A stretch of DNA of 64,000 bases from Glandiceps talaboti (Eukaryota; Hemichordata; Enteropneusta; Spengelidae): NCBI RefSeq assembly GCF_964340395.1, contig NC_135554.1, forward strand, positions 12,906,751-12,970,750, given 5' to 3'. The translations under genes were made by a program, and so were the position numbers. Shown in pieces: positions 28,795 through 39,149 of the stretch. Under the pieces are notes generated by a model, which saw nothing but the letters and a program-made list of their open reading frames with translations, was not told where the DNA came from and searched no databases. Numbering within the stretch: the first letter of the stretch is position 1; every line of letters begins with the position of its first letter.

Positions 28795-30740
28795 ACATAA
28801 ATGTAGCATGACTCTTAGAAAGAAACTAATACCAAAAAACAAAACAGTACCCAACACAAGATAAAGCAATAACCTTACTTTCGACCAGCAATCAACTTAC
28901 ATTTTTTCATTTGTCTGTCTTTGCATTTAAAGCGTTCTTACTCAGAGAGAAGACGTTACAATCTTGTAAATTTATTTTATTTGTCATTATATTCCAAAGG
29001 TTACGGTAATATTTACCTCTTTTCGTCGAATGATGGGCGGTGGCCCTATTCTTTTGAAATAAATCAACTTGTCTACTTGATGTAATTTCGCCACAGTCGC
29101 CAAATAGAATATTGGTTAAGATTTTAGAAGGAATTTCCTGGAGCCTCACGTACAGGACGCCAACAAGTTTTGCAACACGCATATCAATGCTCATAGGAAC
29201 AGGAAAGAAAGCAGTCCAAAATTCCCGCGACTGACCTTATTATTTGGGGAAAGTGTGTCAGTTGGTGATAGGGAAAAATATTGCCGCGATTTCTCCATAG
29301 CAATATACACGAGGGGCGATTATAGGTATATGATAATAGATATTAATATCTACACATATAATTTACCCCCATGTGCTATTTCCAAGAACATAATAAACGT
29401 CATTCTGTAGCTAGTGGTAGCTGTTGCTGTAGACGACGTAATGTTCAATTGCTGTTGAGGCTGATAGGCAATGTATTCTGACAGCACTATGATGAGGTTC
29501 TGATAATAATCGCTAGAAAACCAACATAATATAGTGCTGGTATTATTCAGTTTTTACGGTTCCTTTTAGGAATTCTCGGAAATATTTACACACGTTTTAG
29601 GTGTCGAAATATTACTAGACTAAGTCGTGAAATTTTAATTACTGTGTTTTGTTTCAGACATGACGGTATTTATAAATTTCGCCAAACACCGGGGTAGAGA
29701 AATGAATGTCTTTTATTACAATAACTCACATGGGTGTAAAGACAATAATATTCTATGTTTGGAGATGTCATTCAAGTTAAAGTTTAGTGTCATTTGTTTC
29801 ATTTCATTATGTATGACAACTCCTATGCGTGACTTATAGTAAGTTATATTAATTATTGTAACGACGTCGCTGGTTTGGGTGGCCTGACTTTTGACCTTAG
29901 AGCGTGAGCATGTCTCATGGCTCCGGCTTTGGAGTGAGGCTCAGGGCTTTGACAAATAAATATATGTCCCAGTTATTCCAAAAACATCGTTACTATGTAG
30001 TTTATCCCTTTACTACAATACTAGCTGATCTCAAGTTTTGATAATATTGTGGCTTGTCTTAACATTCCCTAAAACAGTGACGCATATTGTTTTGTTTAAT
30101 TAACACTACGTTTTGGAGGTAATATTAGCAATAAAATCACGAGAGTGTACGTGATTAATACTTACCCGTGTTTACAAATACTAATCCAATGCAGTTGTAA
30201 TATTGAATGACACTACTACAGTAGTAACTATGTCTTCCCTAGACTATGCCCTATCGTATCGTAATTGTTTCAATGTGTGGACATTTACAGAGATGCACTC
30301 AATCGTAAAACATGCGCATCCAGTCAGAAGAAAGCTGAGTCGATAAGTCAGCAAACTTCTACTTTCTTGTACACGTCTAAAATTATATAAATATTGAAGA
30401 CAAATATAGAAACCAATACTAGTAATCGATCAATATCTACGCAAACGCCTTAAGCTTCGTTCTATAATATTTGACAAGTACCTAAAAGCGAGGTGAATAT
30501 CATAAGCTTTAGCATCATTTTTAGTGTACCAAGTATCAGTGGAGGATTATTTTCATGTCAACCGCGATAGGTATCGCGGATATCGAAGGTAGTCTTACTT
30601 TTATTTATTTTTTAAAAAGAATTGTGTCAAATTGAAAATCCGGATAAGAACAACAACCGCAGGGTTCACAGATTATCAAGTTTCGGTTTCTGTAAAAGAA
30701 ATATTTTATTTAATTTTTCTCATTTTATTTTAAATTACAG
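28795..30740. repeat. Inverted-duplication arm B, proximal part (upstream DNA of gene B)
   Basis: Reverse complement of about 6870-8810. It includes the small conserved ORF on the minus strand (29194-28907). Between 29640 and 30065 it is also related to 35315-35815. Confidence 0.85.
28907..29194 (-). CDS. Conserved small ORF of unknown function, longer copy
   Basis: 95 codons, MSIDMRVAKLVGVLYVRLQE, then ILFGDCGEITSSRQVDLFQK, then KYYRNLWNIMTNKINLQDCN. Copies exist at 8399 (frameshifted) and 10844 (truncated). The three copies keep most residues, but they also keep the surrounding non-coding DNA, so selection on the protein is not shown. No signal peptide, membrane segment or known domain is visible. 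It is transcribed away from gene B if it is real. Confidence 0.35.
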   Translation of the reverse strand: MSIDMRVAKLVGVLYVRLQEIPSKILTNILFGDCGEITSSRQVDLFQKNRATAHHSTKRGKYYRNLWNIMTNKINLQDCNVFSLSKNALNAKTDK

Positions 30741-30862
30741 ACACTGCTGACTGATGGCGAAAATTGTTATATTATTAGCAATAACTATATGCTATGCGTA
30801 CCCTGTTTATGTCATTAATGCATCGGTTGCCATGGTTTCAGTAAAAGACACAGCATTCAATG
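30741..30862 (+). CDS. Gene B exon 1 (13 nt 5' UTR plus signal peptide)
   Basis: The ATG is at 30754, with donor GTGAGT at 30863. The sequence MAKIVILLAITICYAYPVYV is a clear secretory signal. It differs from gene A at 9 of 37 residues. The acceptor TTACAG at 30735-30740 sits just upstream. Confidence 0.85.
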
Positions 30863-31104
30863 GTGAGTACAGAACTGTTCAGCATATTGTATTAACTTAC
30901 TACCATACTATTTTTACTTTCGATAAGGGCAGATTATATCGTGTGTGTATTGTGTGTGTTTCATAAGGGAAGATTATATCGTGTGTGTGTGTGTCTTTCT
31001 GTCTGCATTTATGTTTCTTTGACAGTCTGGCAGTGAACATTATACGAGATAGTGAGCCAAGCAAGCATACAAACAGACAGTCAAGTCAGTCCGACAGATG
31101 GAAG

Positions 31105-31136
<32 letters not shown>

Positions 31137-33412
31137 TGCTCTTAACATAGAGTACCCTAATCCTTTTGGCATCAGTTGGCATTTATATATTGTCATATTT
31201 ATATTCTGTGGATTTTCCTCGAGTTGGGATAAAGCTTGATGTATATCAATATCTCTCCCCCCAAAAAATACAAAAAGCCTTCACGAGGCAACATAGTTCA
31301 AGAATTAATTAACTGTCCTTATTCATTTCACAGAAAACCCAACTAAAGAGAACTCGATTCACGGCAGATTGCCACGAAAGGTTTATCATAACAGGAAGCG
31401 AATGGAAAGACAAACAGATCCCGAGTTCACCGTACTTCTTGTCATAAACATGGATGTATTTACTACTGCTTTCGACGAGACTATCTTTTATGGCCCGATT
31501 ACGGGAACATATCCAACTAAAGATGTGGACGAAATGGCAAACGGAGCTCTACTCGGAGTCAGTCCACAGAACGAGTTACAAATAAAAGAATCCCTGTCGA
31601 CACCCCAATGGTCTATTATAGTGAATAGTTGTTGCATTATATCAGCCATGGAGTATAATGGTAAGATATATGGTGTTGACGACAACAATATGCTAACCAT
31701 TCGAGACACCCTTTACAGTGATTGGTCAGGGCCTGTACTAAACAGTGGGTTTATCAGAAAGTTGGCCATTCATGCCCCAGAAGTACTATTTGCAATGCCT
31801 GTAAGTGGTGACCATTTTTTGTATTCTGCAAATACACTCCCTTTTCTGCCATGGCAACGATCAAATATGCGAATAGGACCAATCCGAGATATTGACATTT
31901 CTACAAACGGCGATTATTATATGACAGATATTGCATCGTCGATCTGCACGTTTCAGTGGCCAAGTGAGATTGAAGTAGTAGGTGAAAATGAAAACACAGG
32001 TGAGTGGTTATACAATTTGTTTTCGAAAACAACCAATGTATGTCAATTTAAATCTTCATAACGATTAAAGGTATCAGTGATAGAGATTTAACGAGCTAAC
32101 CGTTTCATAAAATGACCACTTCTTTTCCTAACATAAAGTTACTTTAGATACGTTTTAATCTTTCTGTCAAAAACTGACAAAGTTTCGATTTTCTTTTTTT
32201 AAAACGTTTTGAATAACCTCCTAATTCATTAAATAATCGATCCAACTGCGTTTTCGGTACATTCATTTTGTATTTGAATACGTCACGTTGTAACAGATCA
32301 ATATGTATATATGCGTCCAAGTTACACGATAATTATAATGTCTTGTTCTGCTTCTATCTAGAACGTATTCTCTGTGTTTCGAGACAATAACTTAGCTCTT
32401 AATAATCATAGTAGTTACTATACCTCTCGAGTTGGTAAAACAGAACACGGCATTATATTATAATACATTGACAACAAGACTTCAATTTCAGAGTGGATCC
32501 ACTTCGAATCGTCATACTATTGGTTCAGTCACAATAGTTTAACAACGTGGCATGAAGCTCGTCGATTCTGTGACAGCATGGATTCTTCTCTAGCTGTGCC
32601 CAATGGTAATAGAGAAAATTCCTTCCTAGCAGAGGCGGCATACAACCGCTCATTTGGAACTATTGCTGATGCATATTATCGTCCAGATACACAACAGACT
32701 ATGTCATGGTTCCTGGGCTGTAATGATATAGAGGTGCCAAAACTACTTTATTATATTACTTTTCGTAAACGAGAGTCCATTTTGTGCTGTCTCTAAGCGT
32801 TTTCCAAAACAATTACATTCAATGTATATAGATGTGATTACTTGGCAAGCTTGTTATGCACGTACACCTACAATCACTATGACATGTGTGCATGACTGCA
32901 TACATACATACATACATACATACATACATACATACATACATACATACATACATGACTGGCAGACAAACTGATAGATAATCAATACTTTGTTCATGTATTT
33001 GTGTGTGTGTATGTGTGTGTTTTTTTGTTTGTTTGTTTTGTAAAGGTTGAAGGTAGTTGGTCTTGTCAAGGTGACCAGGAATATTATCTTCATTGGACTC
33101 TTTATCAACGTGATGATTTATTTGAGATAGAGGATTGTGCGGCGTACTACTTCATCGAAGAAGATTTTATAACGACTGTATTTGATGAGCATTGTGGACT
33201 ACCTAAAGCGTTCATTTGTGAGAAGCCTTTTGTTCCAGGTTTGTTCCTTCATGCATTCGAAATCAAATAAAACATGTATAGTAAAACTTACTGTCAGACT
33301 AAAGGATATTTATTTAAAGATGTACTATGGGTGAGAGTTGGGCATTTGGTTTTGATCGTAATTAATCGACCAACGTATTTTCTTTACTTAAAAACACAGG
33401 TGGAACTCATTA

Positions 33413-33498
<86 letters not shown>

Positions 33499-33652
33499 CA
33501 TGTATAACAGTATTAAGCAAAATACACAAGTCTTGCGCCGTTACATAGTGTTCCAAGCTGTTGTGACCATCAGATGACTAATGGTATAGTTTTATGAAGT
33601 TCAAAATCCAAAATTCCATCTCACTTGAAGTGGATGCCAAAGTGAAGTTTGT

Positions 33653-33695
<43 letters not shown>

Positions 33696-35131
33696 TACAT
33701 ATATACATCTGTTTTGTTTGATATCGGCACTTTGATATCAATACTGAACGTTTATTTAATAAATTTTAGTTATCAGCACATATGATAGATACTCTCAGAA
33801 TTTCTCCTTTAAATTCCTGACAGCTCAGTACAACTGTCGTATCTCGTATTAGTGAGGTATTTTTTTATGTTTTGCATAACAGGTTTTGAAAGTATTATCT
33901 GTTAAACCAATATATTGTTTGCAGCTATCGTTCGTCTTGACATTAGCCCTGTATAAGACGTTACAAAATCCGTTATACAAACCACAAACAATATATTCGA
34001 CATATATTGGGTTGTTTTTTCTATTGAATCTGTAATACATAAAATGCAAAACAGTTGTAAAGGGTCTCCTTTATTTATACAGTAATTTTATTTGCATATG
34101 TATGGTTATTCAATTCTTCTGTACTTTTGCACAAGGATTAGACTGTAATGACGTCATCGGTCCGGGCTTACTAGCCTGCCCTAATTAGATCGCATCCTCA
34201 ACGGCTGATCTGTCAGTCTACCCAGGGGTGTATTGCTAAATTTACACAACAGGATCAGTTATATTGTGTATATATCATAATCACGATCTTGCATTTGTTT
34301 AAAGATTCAGTGGATGGCATGGTATCAGATGTAACCAAAGAATTGATGACGCCGCCTACATTTTCGTTCGAAGGAACTTCTTCAACGAAAGAATCTGATA
34401 CAGTGGGTGGGATGGGATCAGATGTAACCAAGCAATTGATGAAGTCACCTCAATTTTCATTCGAAGGAACTTCTTCAACGAAAGAATCTGATCACAAAAT
34501 CGCTACTGCAACCAGAATCCGAACGACGTCCATCAACTTGGCTGAATTCCCAACATTAGCCGTGGCATACAATGAGTTACTAACACTCTCAGAGTCACTA
34601 CCGTTTCGTTACTTCAATTTATCTGACGTCGCCTCCACTTCACTAGACAAAACGGGTATGATAACAAGGAGAGGTTCCAGTCCTGATAAGTCTGCTATGT
34701 CGACGACAAAATCAATGCAAATGTCTTTGACGATGAGGGACTCTGGGAACAAGTCGACTACAATTTCCAATCCACGGTTAATGATATTGGAGAAGTATGG
34801 CCAGTTGCATCTATTTATCAAGAAAACGAAGCTACGACAATGTAACCATAAAGATGTCACTAGATATGGTGGGTATACGTATTCAATGAGGTTACTGTAA
34901 TATTATAGGTGCCTGATTACGTTCAATTCATTGTGTTTAATTTAATCGCATATTAACTGTGACATTTGATTCACAAATTTCGATTTTAACTTTCGAATTT
35001 TTGTTATCAATGTTATAGATATCAGAATGATTCTACTTGGAGTATCCTCTCAGCTCGTGCCAATGATAATTGGTGTAACTATCATGGTTTTATTCAACAA
35101 CGGTAACATTGCTAGAAATAGCCAACAATAG
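30741..35131 (+). CDS. Gene B: signal peptide, tectonin-like repeats, CTLD, Ser/Thr stalk, TM; complete receptor-like gene
   Basis: Six coding exons join to a 628-residue protein: 30754-30862, 31334-31999, 32492-32733, 33046-33238, 34305-34868 and 35019-35131. All introns are GT-AG and phases run 1,1,0,1,1 without a break. Residues 1 to about 20 are a signal peptide; about 50-60 is a basic site (RKRMER); about 65-250 are four degenerate tectonin-like blades; 259-402 are a long-form C-type lectin domain with all four canonical cysteines plus an extra pair (LGC and SWSC); 404-591 are a Ser/Thr-rich stalk; about 597-617 are a transmembrane helix, then an 11-residue tail. A type I cell-surface glycoprotein recognising glycans or microbes is inferred. 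Gene A is its inverted paralogue. A non-coding first exon is implied by an acceptor 13 nt before the ATG. Confidence 0.85.
31334..31999 (+). CDS. Gene B exon 2 (basic site and tectonin-like repeats)
   Basis: 666 nt, phase 1-1, so it can be shuffled as a module. Repeat landmarks are GALLGVSPQNELQI, KIYGVDDNNMLTI, DWSGPVLNSGFIRKL, VLFAMPVSGDHFLY and RIGPIRDIDISTNGDYY. The possible cleavage site is R-M-E-R here against R-M-K-R in gene A. Confidence 0.8.
32492..32733 (+). CDS. Gene B exon 3 (first half of CTLD)
   Basis: Acceptor AATTTCAG, donor GAG/GTGCC. It encodes EWIHFESSYYWFSHNS, EARRFCDSM (first cysteine) and WFLGCNDIE. The phase 0 donor splits the lectin domain at the NDIE/VEG junction. 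Confidence 0.85.
32899..32952. repeat. (ACAT)n microsatellite, intron 3 of gene B
   Basis: Counterpart of the longer (TGTA)n at 295-432 in gene A. Confidence 0.9.
33046..33238 (+). CDS. Gene B exon 4 (second half of CTLD)
   Basis: Encodes VEGSWSCQGDQEYYLHW, IEDCAAYY, VFDEHCG and KAFICEKPFVP. The canonical third and fourth cysteines are present. The EPN/QPD position reads QRD, and the WND position reads VFD, so classical calcium-dependent sugar binding is doubtful. Confidence 0.85.
33415..33490. repeat. (TA)n microsatellite, intron 4 of gene B
   Basis: Near-perfect TA run; a second, shorter run is at 33655-33686. Confidence 0.95.
33590..34049 (-). mobile_element. Penelope-like element fragment with GIY-YIG remnant
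   Basis: The minus strand from 34049 reads CGLYNGFCNVLYRANVKT, then KQYIGLTDNTFKTCYAKHK, the GIY-YIG endonuclease of Penelope-like elements (NVLY...YIGLT...TF). The usual arginine of the TFK-RY motif is replaced by cysteine. Downstream, LLNK and LISKCR pieces match the C-terminus also seen at 63545-63860. The copy is antisense in intron 4 of gene B, is frame-broken, and has (TA)n inserted. Confidence 0.8.
34305..34868 (+). CDS. Gene B exon 5 (Ser/Thr-rich stalk with 31-residue tandem repeat)
   Basis: 564 nt, phase 1-1. It opens with two 31-residue repeats encoded at 34310-34402 and 34403-34495 (SDVTKELM...FSFEGTSSTKESD), then a Ser/Thr-rich stretch suited to O-glycosylation. No fold is recognised. 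Confidence 0.8.
35019..35131 (+). CDS. Gene B exon 6 (transmembrane helix, tail, stop)
   Basis: Acceptor GTTATAG at 35012-35018, then D-I-R followed by MILLGVSSQLVPMIIGVTIM and VLF, a membrane helix, and NNGNIARNSQQ before TAG at 35129-35131. There is no signalling motif in the tail. Confidence 0.8.
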
Positions 35132-35224
35132 AGAAGATGTCTTTTTAACATCAACTTGGTAGGCTGTGTGAACAGTATTTCAAACCTTTGACTTTGACTT
35201 GTGATAAATACATTTCTGTGCTAT

Positions 35225-35230
35225 AATAAA
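35225..35230 (+). promoter_or_regulatory. Probable polyadenylation signal of gene B
   Basis: AATAAA, 94 nt after the stop codon. Confidence 0.55.
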
Positions 35231-35314
35231 CATCATAATGAAGTTCCTTTCTTTTCGGTGTTTACTGCTTTGTATTGTATTAAGAAACTGAATTATAAAA
35301 TGTTATCACGAATT

Positions 35315-35815
35315 TGTAATTACCGTGTTTGGGTTCAGCCTGACTCTGTTTACACATGTCGCCAAACACCTAGTTAAAGAATTGAATGTATGTTATAGCA
35401 ATTACCCACATGGGGGGTCAAGACAATAGGAACTAATATCGTATGTCTGGAGATGTCAGTGAAGTTGAAGTTTAGCTTTCTTTTGTTTTACTAGTATTTC
35501 CATGACGCTTACTATTATACAAGACGTATTGTTATCTTTGGAAGTTCATCTCGTATACGTGACTTATTGTAATTTAATTATTGTAATGACCATAGTGCCA
35601 CAGGTTTGAGACTAAGGTTTTGACTGCCGAGCGGTGAGCATCTCGCCTGGCCCTGGCTTTAAATTTGGAGTATGACTGTGATGCCGAACTCGGGGCTTTG
35701 ATAAATAAAGTCTTTGTTCCAATTATACAGCATACATTGTCTCATATGTAGTTTATCGTATTACTACAAGTCTTGCTGATCTAAGTTTTTATGATAATGT
35801 ATTGTACTCCCCGTT
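35315..35815. repeat. Diverged partial copy of the duplicated upstream DNA (downstream of gene B)
   Basis: Aligns in the same orientation with 29640-30065, for example GCCAAACACC, CTGGAGATGTCA, GGGCTTTGAtAAATAAA and TATGTAGTTTATC. It is more diverged than arms A and B are from each other. Confidence 0.7.
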
Positions 35816-36540
35816 AAAAGTATTCAGGCTGGCAATAATCTACGAAGAGCACAGTTGTTCTTTTCTTCAACATTTTGTTGACATTGCGTCTCTTGCAGTT
35901 TTAAAAGTTGATGGAGAATAAGAATTTGAATATTTTCAAAGTATTTGGATATGTATATAATAGGAAAAAATGCAAATAATTTAAACAAGGGGTGTATTTT
36001 AAAAGTAATCGATTAAATAATCTTCAGGATAGAGGTTCTGTATACGTCTATTATCATTGCCTTTTTGTATTTCTACAGTCAATTGCAGTGAAGTAGTTTA
36101 CTGGCCTTTAAACCAGATACCATGACTGTTGTAGCTCATCTACAGACATTAGAATAAAGTAATATTATTGAAGATTTTGTCCCCTTTTTCTCATTTCTCA
36201 CTTTAACGTCATAAATGTCATACATATTGCTGTAGACTACCTAACCATTAGTTGCTTTTAATAGGAAGAGAGCATTGTTTCTTTTATACAAAATGTATTC
36301 TATGTTTACTGAAATCTGTAAAACAAAGAATATATGTACACAAATTATAAAATGTCAGCTTTAAATGTATGACTGTGTGGCCTCATTTCTTCTCATCCCC
36401 ATAAAATATTTTATTTGTTACACAGTCCCGGTTTCATGTCATGTTGTGCCCTACTCTCTCCCATTCCTCTTCGATCCCAAGGGCTATCATAAAGGAAAAT
36501 GTGCTTCAACATAATAATGGTCCACCGCCTCACTCATTGA
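35816..36540. other. No recognisable feature
   Basis: AT-rich, without open frames or obvious repeats. Confidence 0.4.
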
Positions 36541-36845
36541 TCATCTTGATACCGGCTGATACATAACGGGGCCACCAACTTCTGCCACTTTACTTCTGCC
36601 CCACGTAAGGCCCATTTCCTTTAACATAGTCACCAGTATCCATCGCCCTGTAGTCTTTGGCTTACCATGTTTGCGTTTCCCAGGTGATATCCATCTAAGT
36701 GCTACTTTTAGGCCATTCTTGGGACATCCTAAGGACATTTCCGAGCCATCCAATGAAGACACGTGCCTTTGTGTTTCTTTGGATATGTTGTTGCAGCCGG
36801 TCTTCAGGTAGACATTTTCATTTGGGATTTTATTTGGCCAGTAGA
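36541..36845 (-). mobile_element. RTE-like LINE C-terminal fragment
   Basis: The minus strand reads IYWPNKIPNENVYLKTGCN, then VALRWISPGKRKHGKPKTTG and LKEMGLTWGRSK, the familiar end of RTE-type reverse transcriptases (WTPPGKRKxGRPKTTW...). It is truncated on the N-terminal side and its internal RRWRWLGHV motif is degraded. Confidence 0.8.
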
Positions 36846-36859
36846 TGTTAGAGATCTTC

Positions 36860-37545
36860 TGTAGACACCAGACGCCAGACAGATCATATACACAGTTTAA
36901 ACAGCAGCTGCTGCAGCAATATGAATCCGAGTTTAAAGCGAAATCTTCACAGGTAAGAGTAATTCGAGAGGCAGGGAAAATAAACCATGGTGTATCTGCC
37001 ACTTACTTCAACAATCACAGGATTTACGATAATCTGAGATCATTTGTCGCTAAAGGTCGTTTGCAGATCCTACAGTACAAAAGTCTAATGGCCCTATACT
37101 ATCCAGAGTCTTGCACCAAATCACGTAGAATATGCAATCAGCCTACTGACACAGTATCTCATAATCACTTTTAGAAAGGAAGTAAGAAAGTTAAGAAACT
37201 ATATTACCAACAGAGACACAAAAGAATAGTCGATTTAATCCTCGGTAAAAAGAGTAATCCTGGGAAGGAGACATTTAAAGACACTGTTTTAAAACCTGAA
37301 ATGTTTGATGCCCATGTGAGAACCTTCGAACATCAGCATAAACAACCATATCTTACTATAATTATCGATAAACAGAACAAATATGCAACACGAGTTAAAG
37401 TGTCCATACCCTTTGATGCACAAATTCAATTTTGCTTTCAGAAGTTCGACAAATATTTTCCACTCTCACTGGAAAAAAACACCACAGGCTGTCATTCAGA
37501 AATAATAGTTATTGTCATCAAAAGTAGGTACCATAACAACTAGAG
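36860..37545 (+). mobile_element. Retroelement-like C-terminal fragment with nuclease-like tail, frameshifted
   Basis: Frame 1 (to about 37172) has YDNLRSFVAKGRLQILQYKS and a knuckle-like CTKSRRICNQPTDTVSH. After a frameshift, frame 2 has RHKRIVDLILGKK, then PYLTIIIDKQNKYATRVKVS and IPFDAQIQF...FDKYFPL, resembling the RPDIVIID...VEIAVPFD...KYxPL domain found at the end of some invertebrate retroelement proteins. The PD acidic pair reads PY-LTIIID here. It abuts the RTE tail in the opposite orientation. Confidence 0.55.
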
Positions 37546-37799
37546 ATCACGTGAACGTTTGTCAAAGGTGACGAAGAGAAATTCGTTTACTAGTCACTAT
37601 GGTTTCCTGGAATGTATCACGTATGTATTCTGTTAAAGAATTGTGTAAATACTTTACCTTTACATGCTATTTTCATGTAAGTTGGAAATAAAATAATTTG
37701 ATATATATGTATGTATGTTAACTAACCTCGTGAGTGACACAATCAATTCCAGCCCCCGTTCTACTTAGTACAAAATACGACTCAGATCTACCAACGTAA

Positions 37800-38150
37800 C
37801 GCGTTCTGTGCTCGAGTATATCCTTATCAGAACATCTGTCCAGCTGCACTATTCATAGATATAAGACTATGTGTATGCCTGAACGTCTAGATCTACAATT
37901 AGGTAGTTTGCCTTAAGATATAAAGTTTCCTTTTCAAATGTTTAAGTACTGCCATCGGCTAACCAGTCAATGGCCCACCTGTCGAACACTAGCTCTTAAA
38001 GTTTGAGTCTGTCATTGGTTCTGCTGTGATTTGATATGACTCAAAATGTTTAGAATATCTCTTATTGTCCCATTTTCCTTTACTACTTGTGCAGGTACAA
38101 GTGTATGTTATTCTATAACATTGTCATAAGCCAGAAAATACTCGTGACCT
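37800..38150. repeat. Partial copy of the distal arm sequence
   Basis: Same orientation as 20495-20940: TCTGTGCTCGAGTATATCC, GTAGTTTGCCTTAAGATA, GTTTAAGTACTGCC and CATTGTCATAAGC-like landmarks. Confidence 0.7.
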
Positions 38151-39149
38151 AATGGTTTTCTTACTTCTCGTCTTTAACTTGAAGTAACCAGCGCCCCCTA
38201 TATGTCACGAGCATTTTCACGTCTGAACGACGAAAACAGCATTGAGAAAGAAGTATGTTTTTTGTCAAAAAAAAACGCTCTAAACGTTACCTGAGCCTCA
38301 ACAAAGTCATAATACCTCGATTAAAGCCGTTATCTTCGGTTGTGGTTACAAACAAGTATAAGTTTGGGCTAAACATTTTGTCGACTGCTTTTACCATATG
38401 TTTTTTTGGTTAAATTGATGTCAACTTTGAAATAGTTATATGTCTGCATAGTATTTAGGCTTCTTATCTTTGCATGCGGTGCATTTGTTGTTTTGTTGTT
38501 ATAGAGGCTCGTTCCCAGACAAAAAGACATTATGATAAATGAACAAAAACAATGACACAGGGTACGATAACTTCATGAAAAAACACACCAATAAACGGAC
38601 ATGTAAGGAATAAAGTTAAATTTAATTCCATTCACCGTAATTATGAACATTTTTATAATGTCTATCATTGCACATATATACATTGTCTAGAAAAAATACT
38701 TTAATGTGAGCTATTTTTTCATACTGTAGTATTTTGTCTGCTCTTAATCATCTTGGACACACATCTAATCAAAGCTAAAAGCTAGATGTTTTTTGCAAAA
38801 ACAAATTATCAAATGCATTTCCCTAAAGGAAAATATGTCCAATTTTTCTTCCTTTATGTTACAAGGCATTCATTCAGTTCAGTACTAGCCCACTTTTCAT
38901 AGTAGAAATACATCTGATTTTTTCTAGAGGCGTTGCATGTGCAATAACGCGTGTATTTAATTTGGTGGCTTGAAAAATCTAAGTAGTCAGAATAGAGTTT
39001 TAGTACAGTCTCACAGGGAGTGTATAATCTGGATTTGTACGTTTAACGTTATTACCCGCCACTATATATATACAGGGGAAGGCACAGGCTAAATCTTAAA
39101 CTGCGATTAGCATGATTTGACCTTATTTGTATCAAAATTATTATTATTG
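38151..39149. other. No recognisable feature
   Basis: Non-coding, no repeats seen by eye. Confidence 0.4.

Noticed and set aside
35600-35720. tRNA-like stretch (GCCGAGCGGTGAGCATCTCGC) in the downstream arm copy
   Set aside because: An A-box-like string is present but no proper B box or cloverleaf could be formed; the arm copies lack it.
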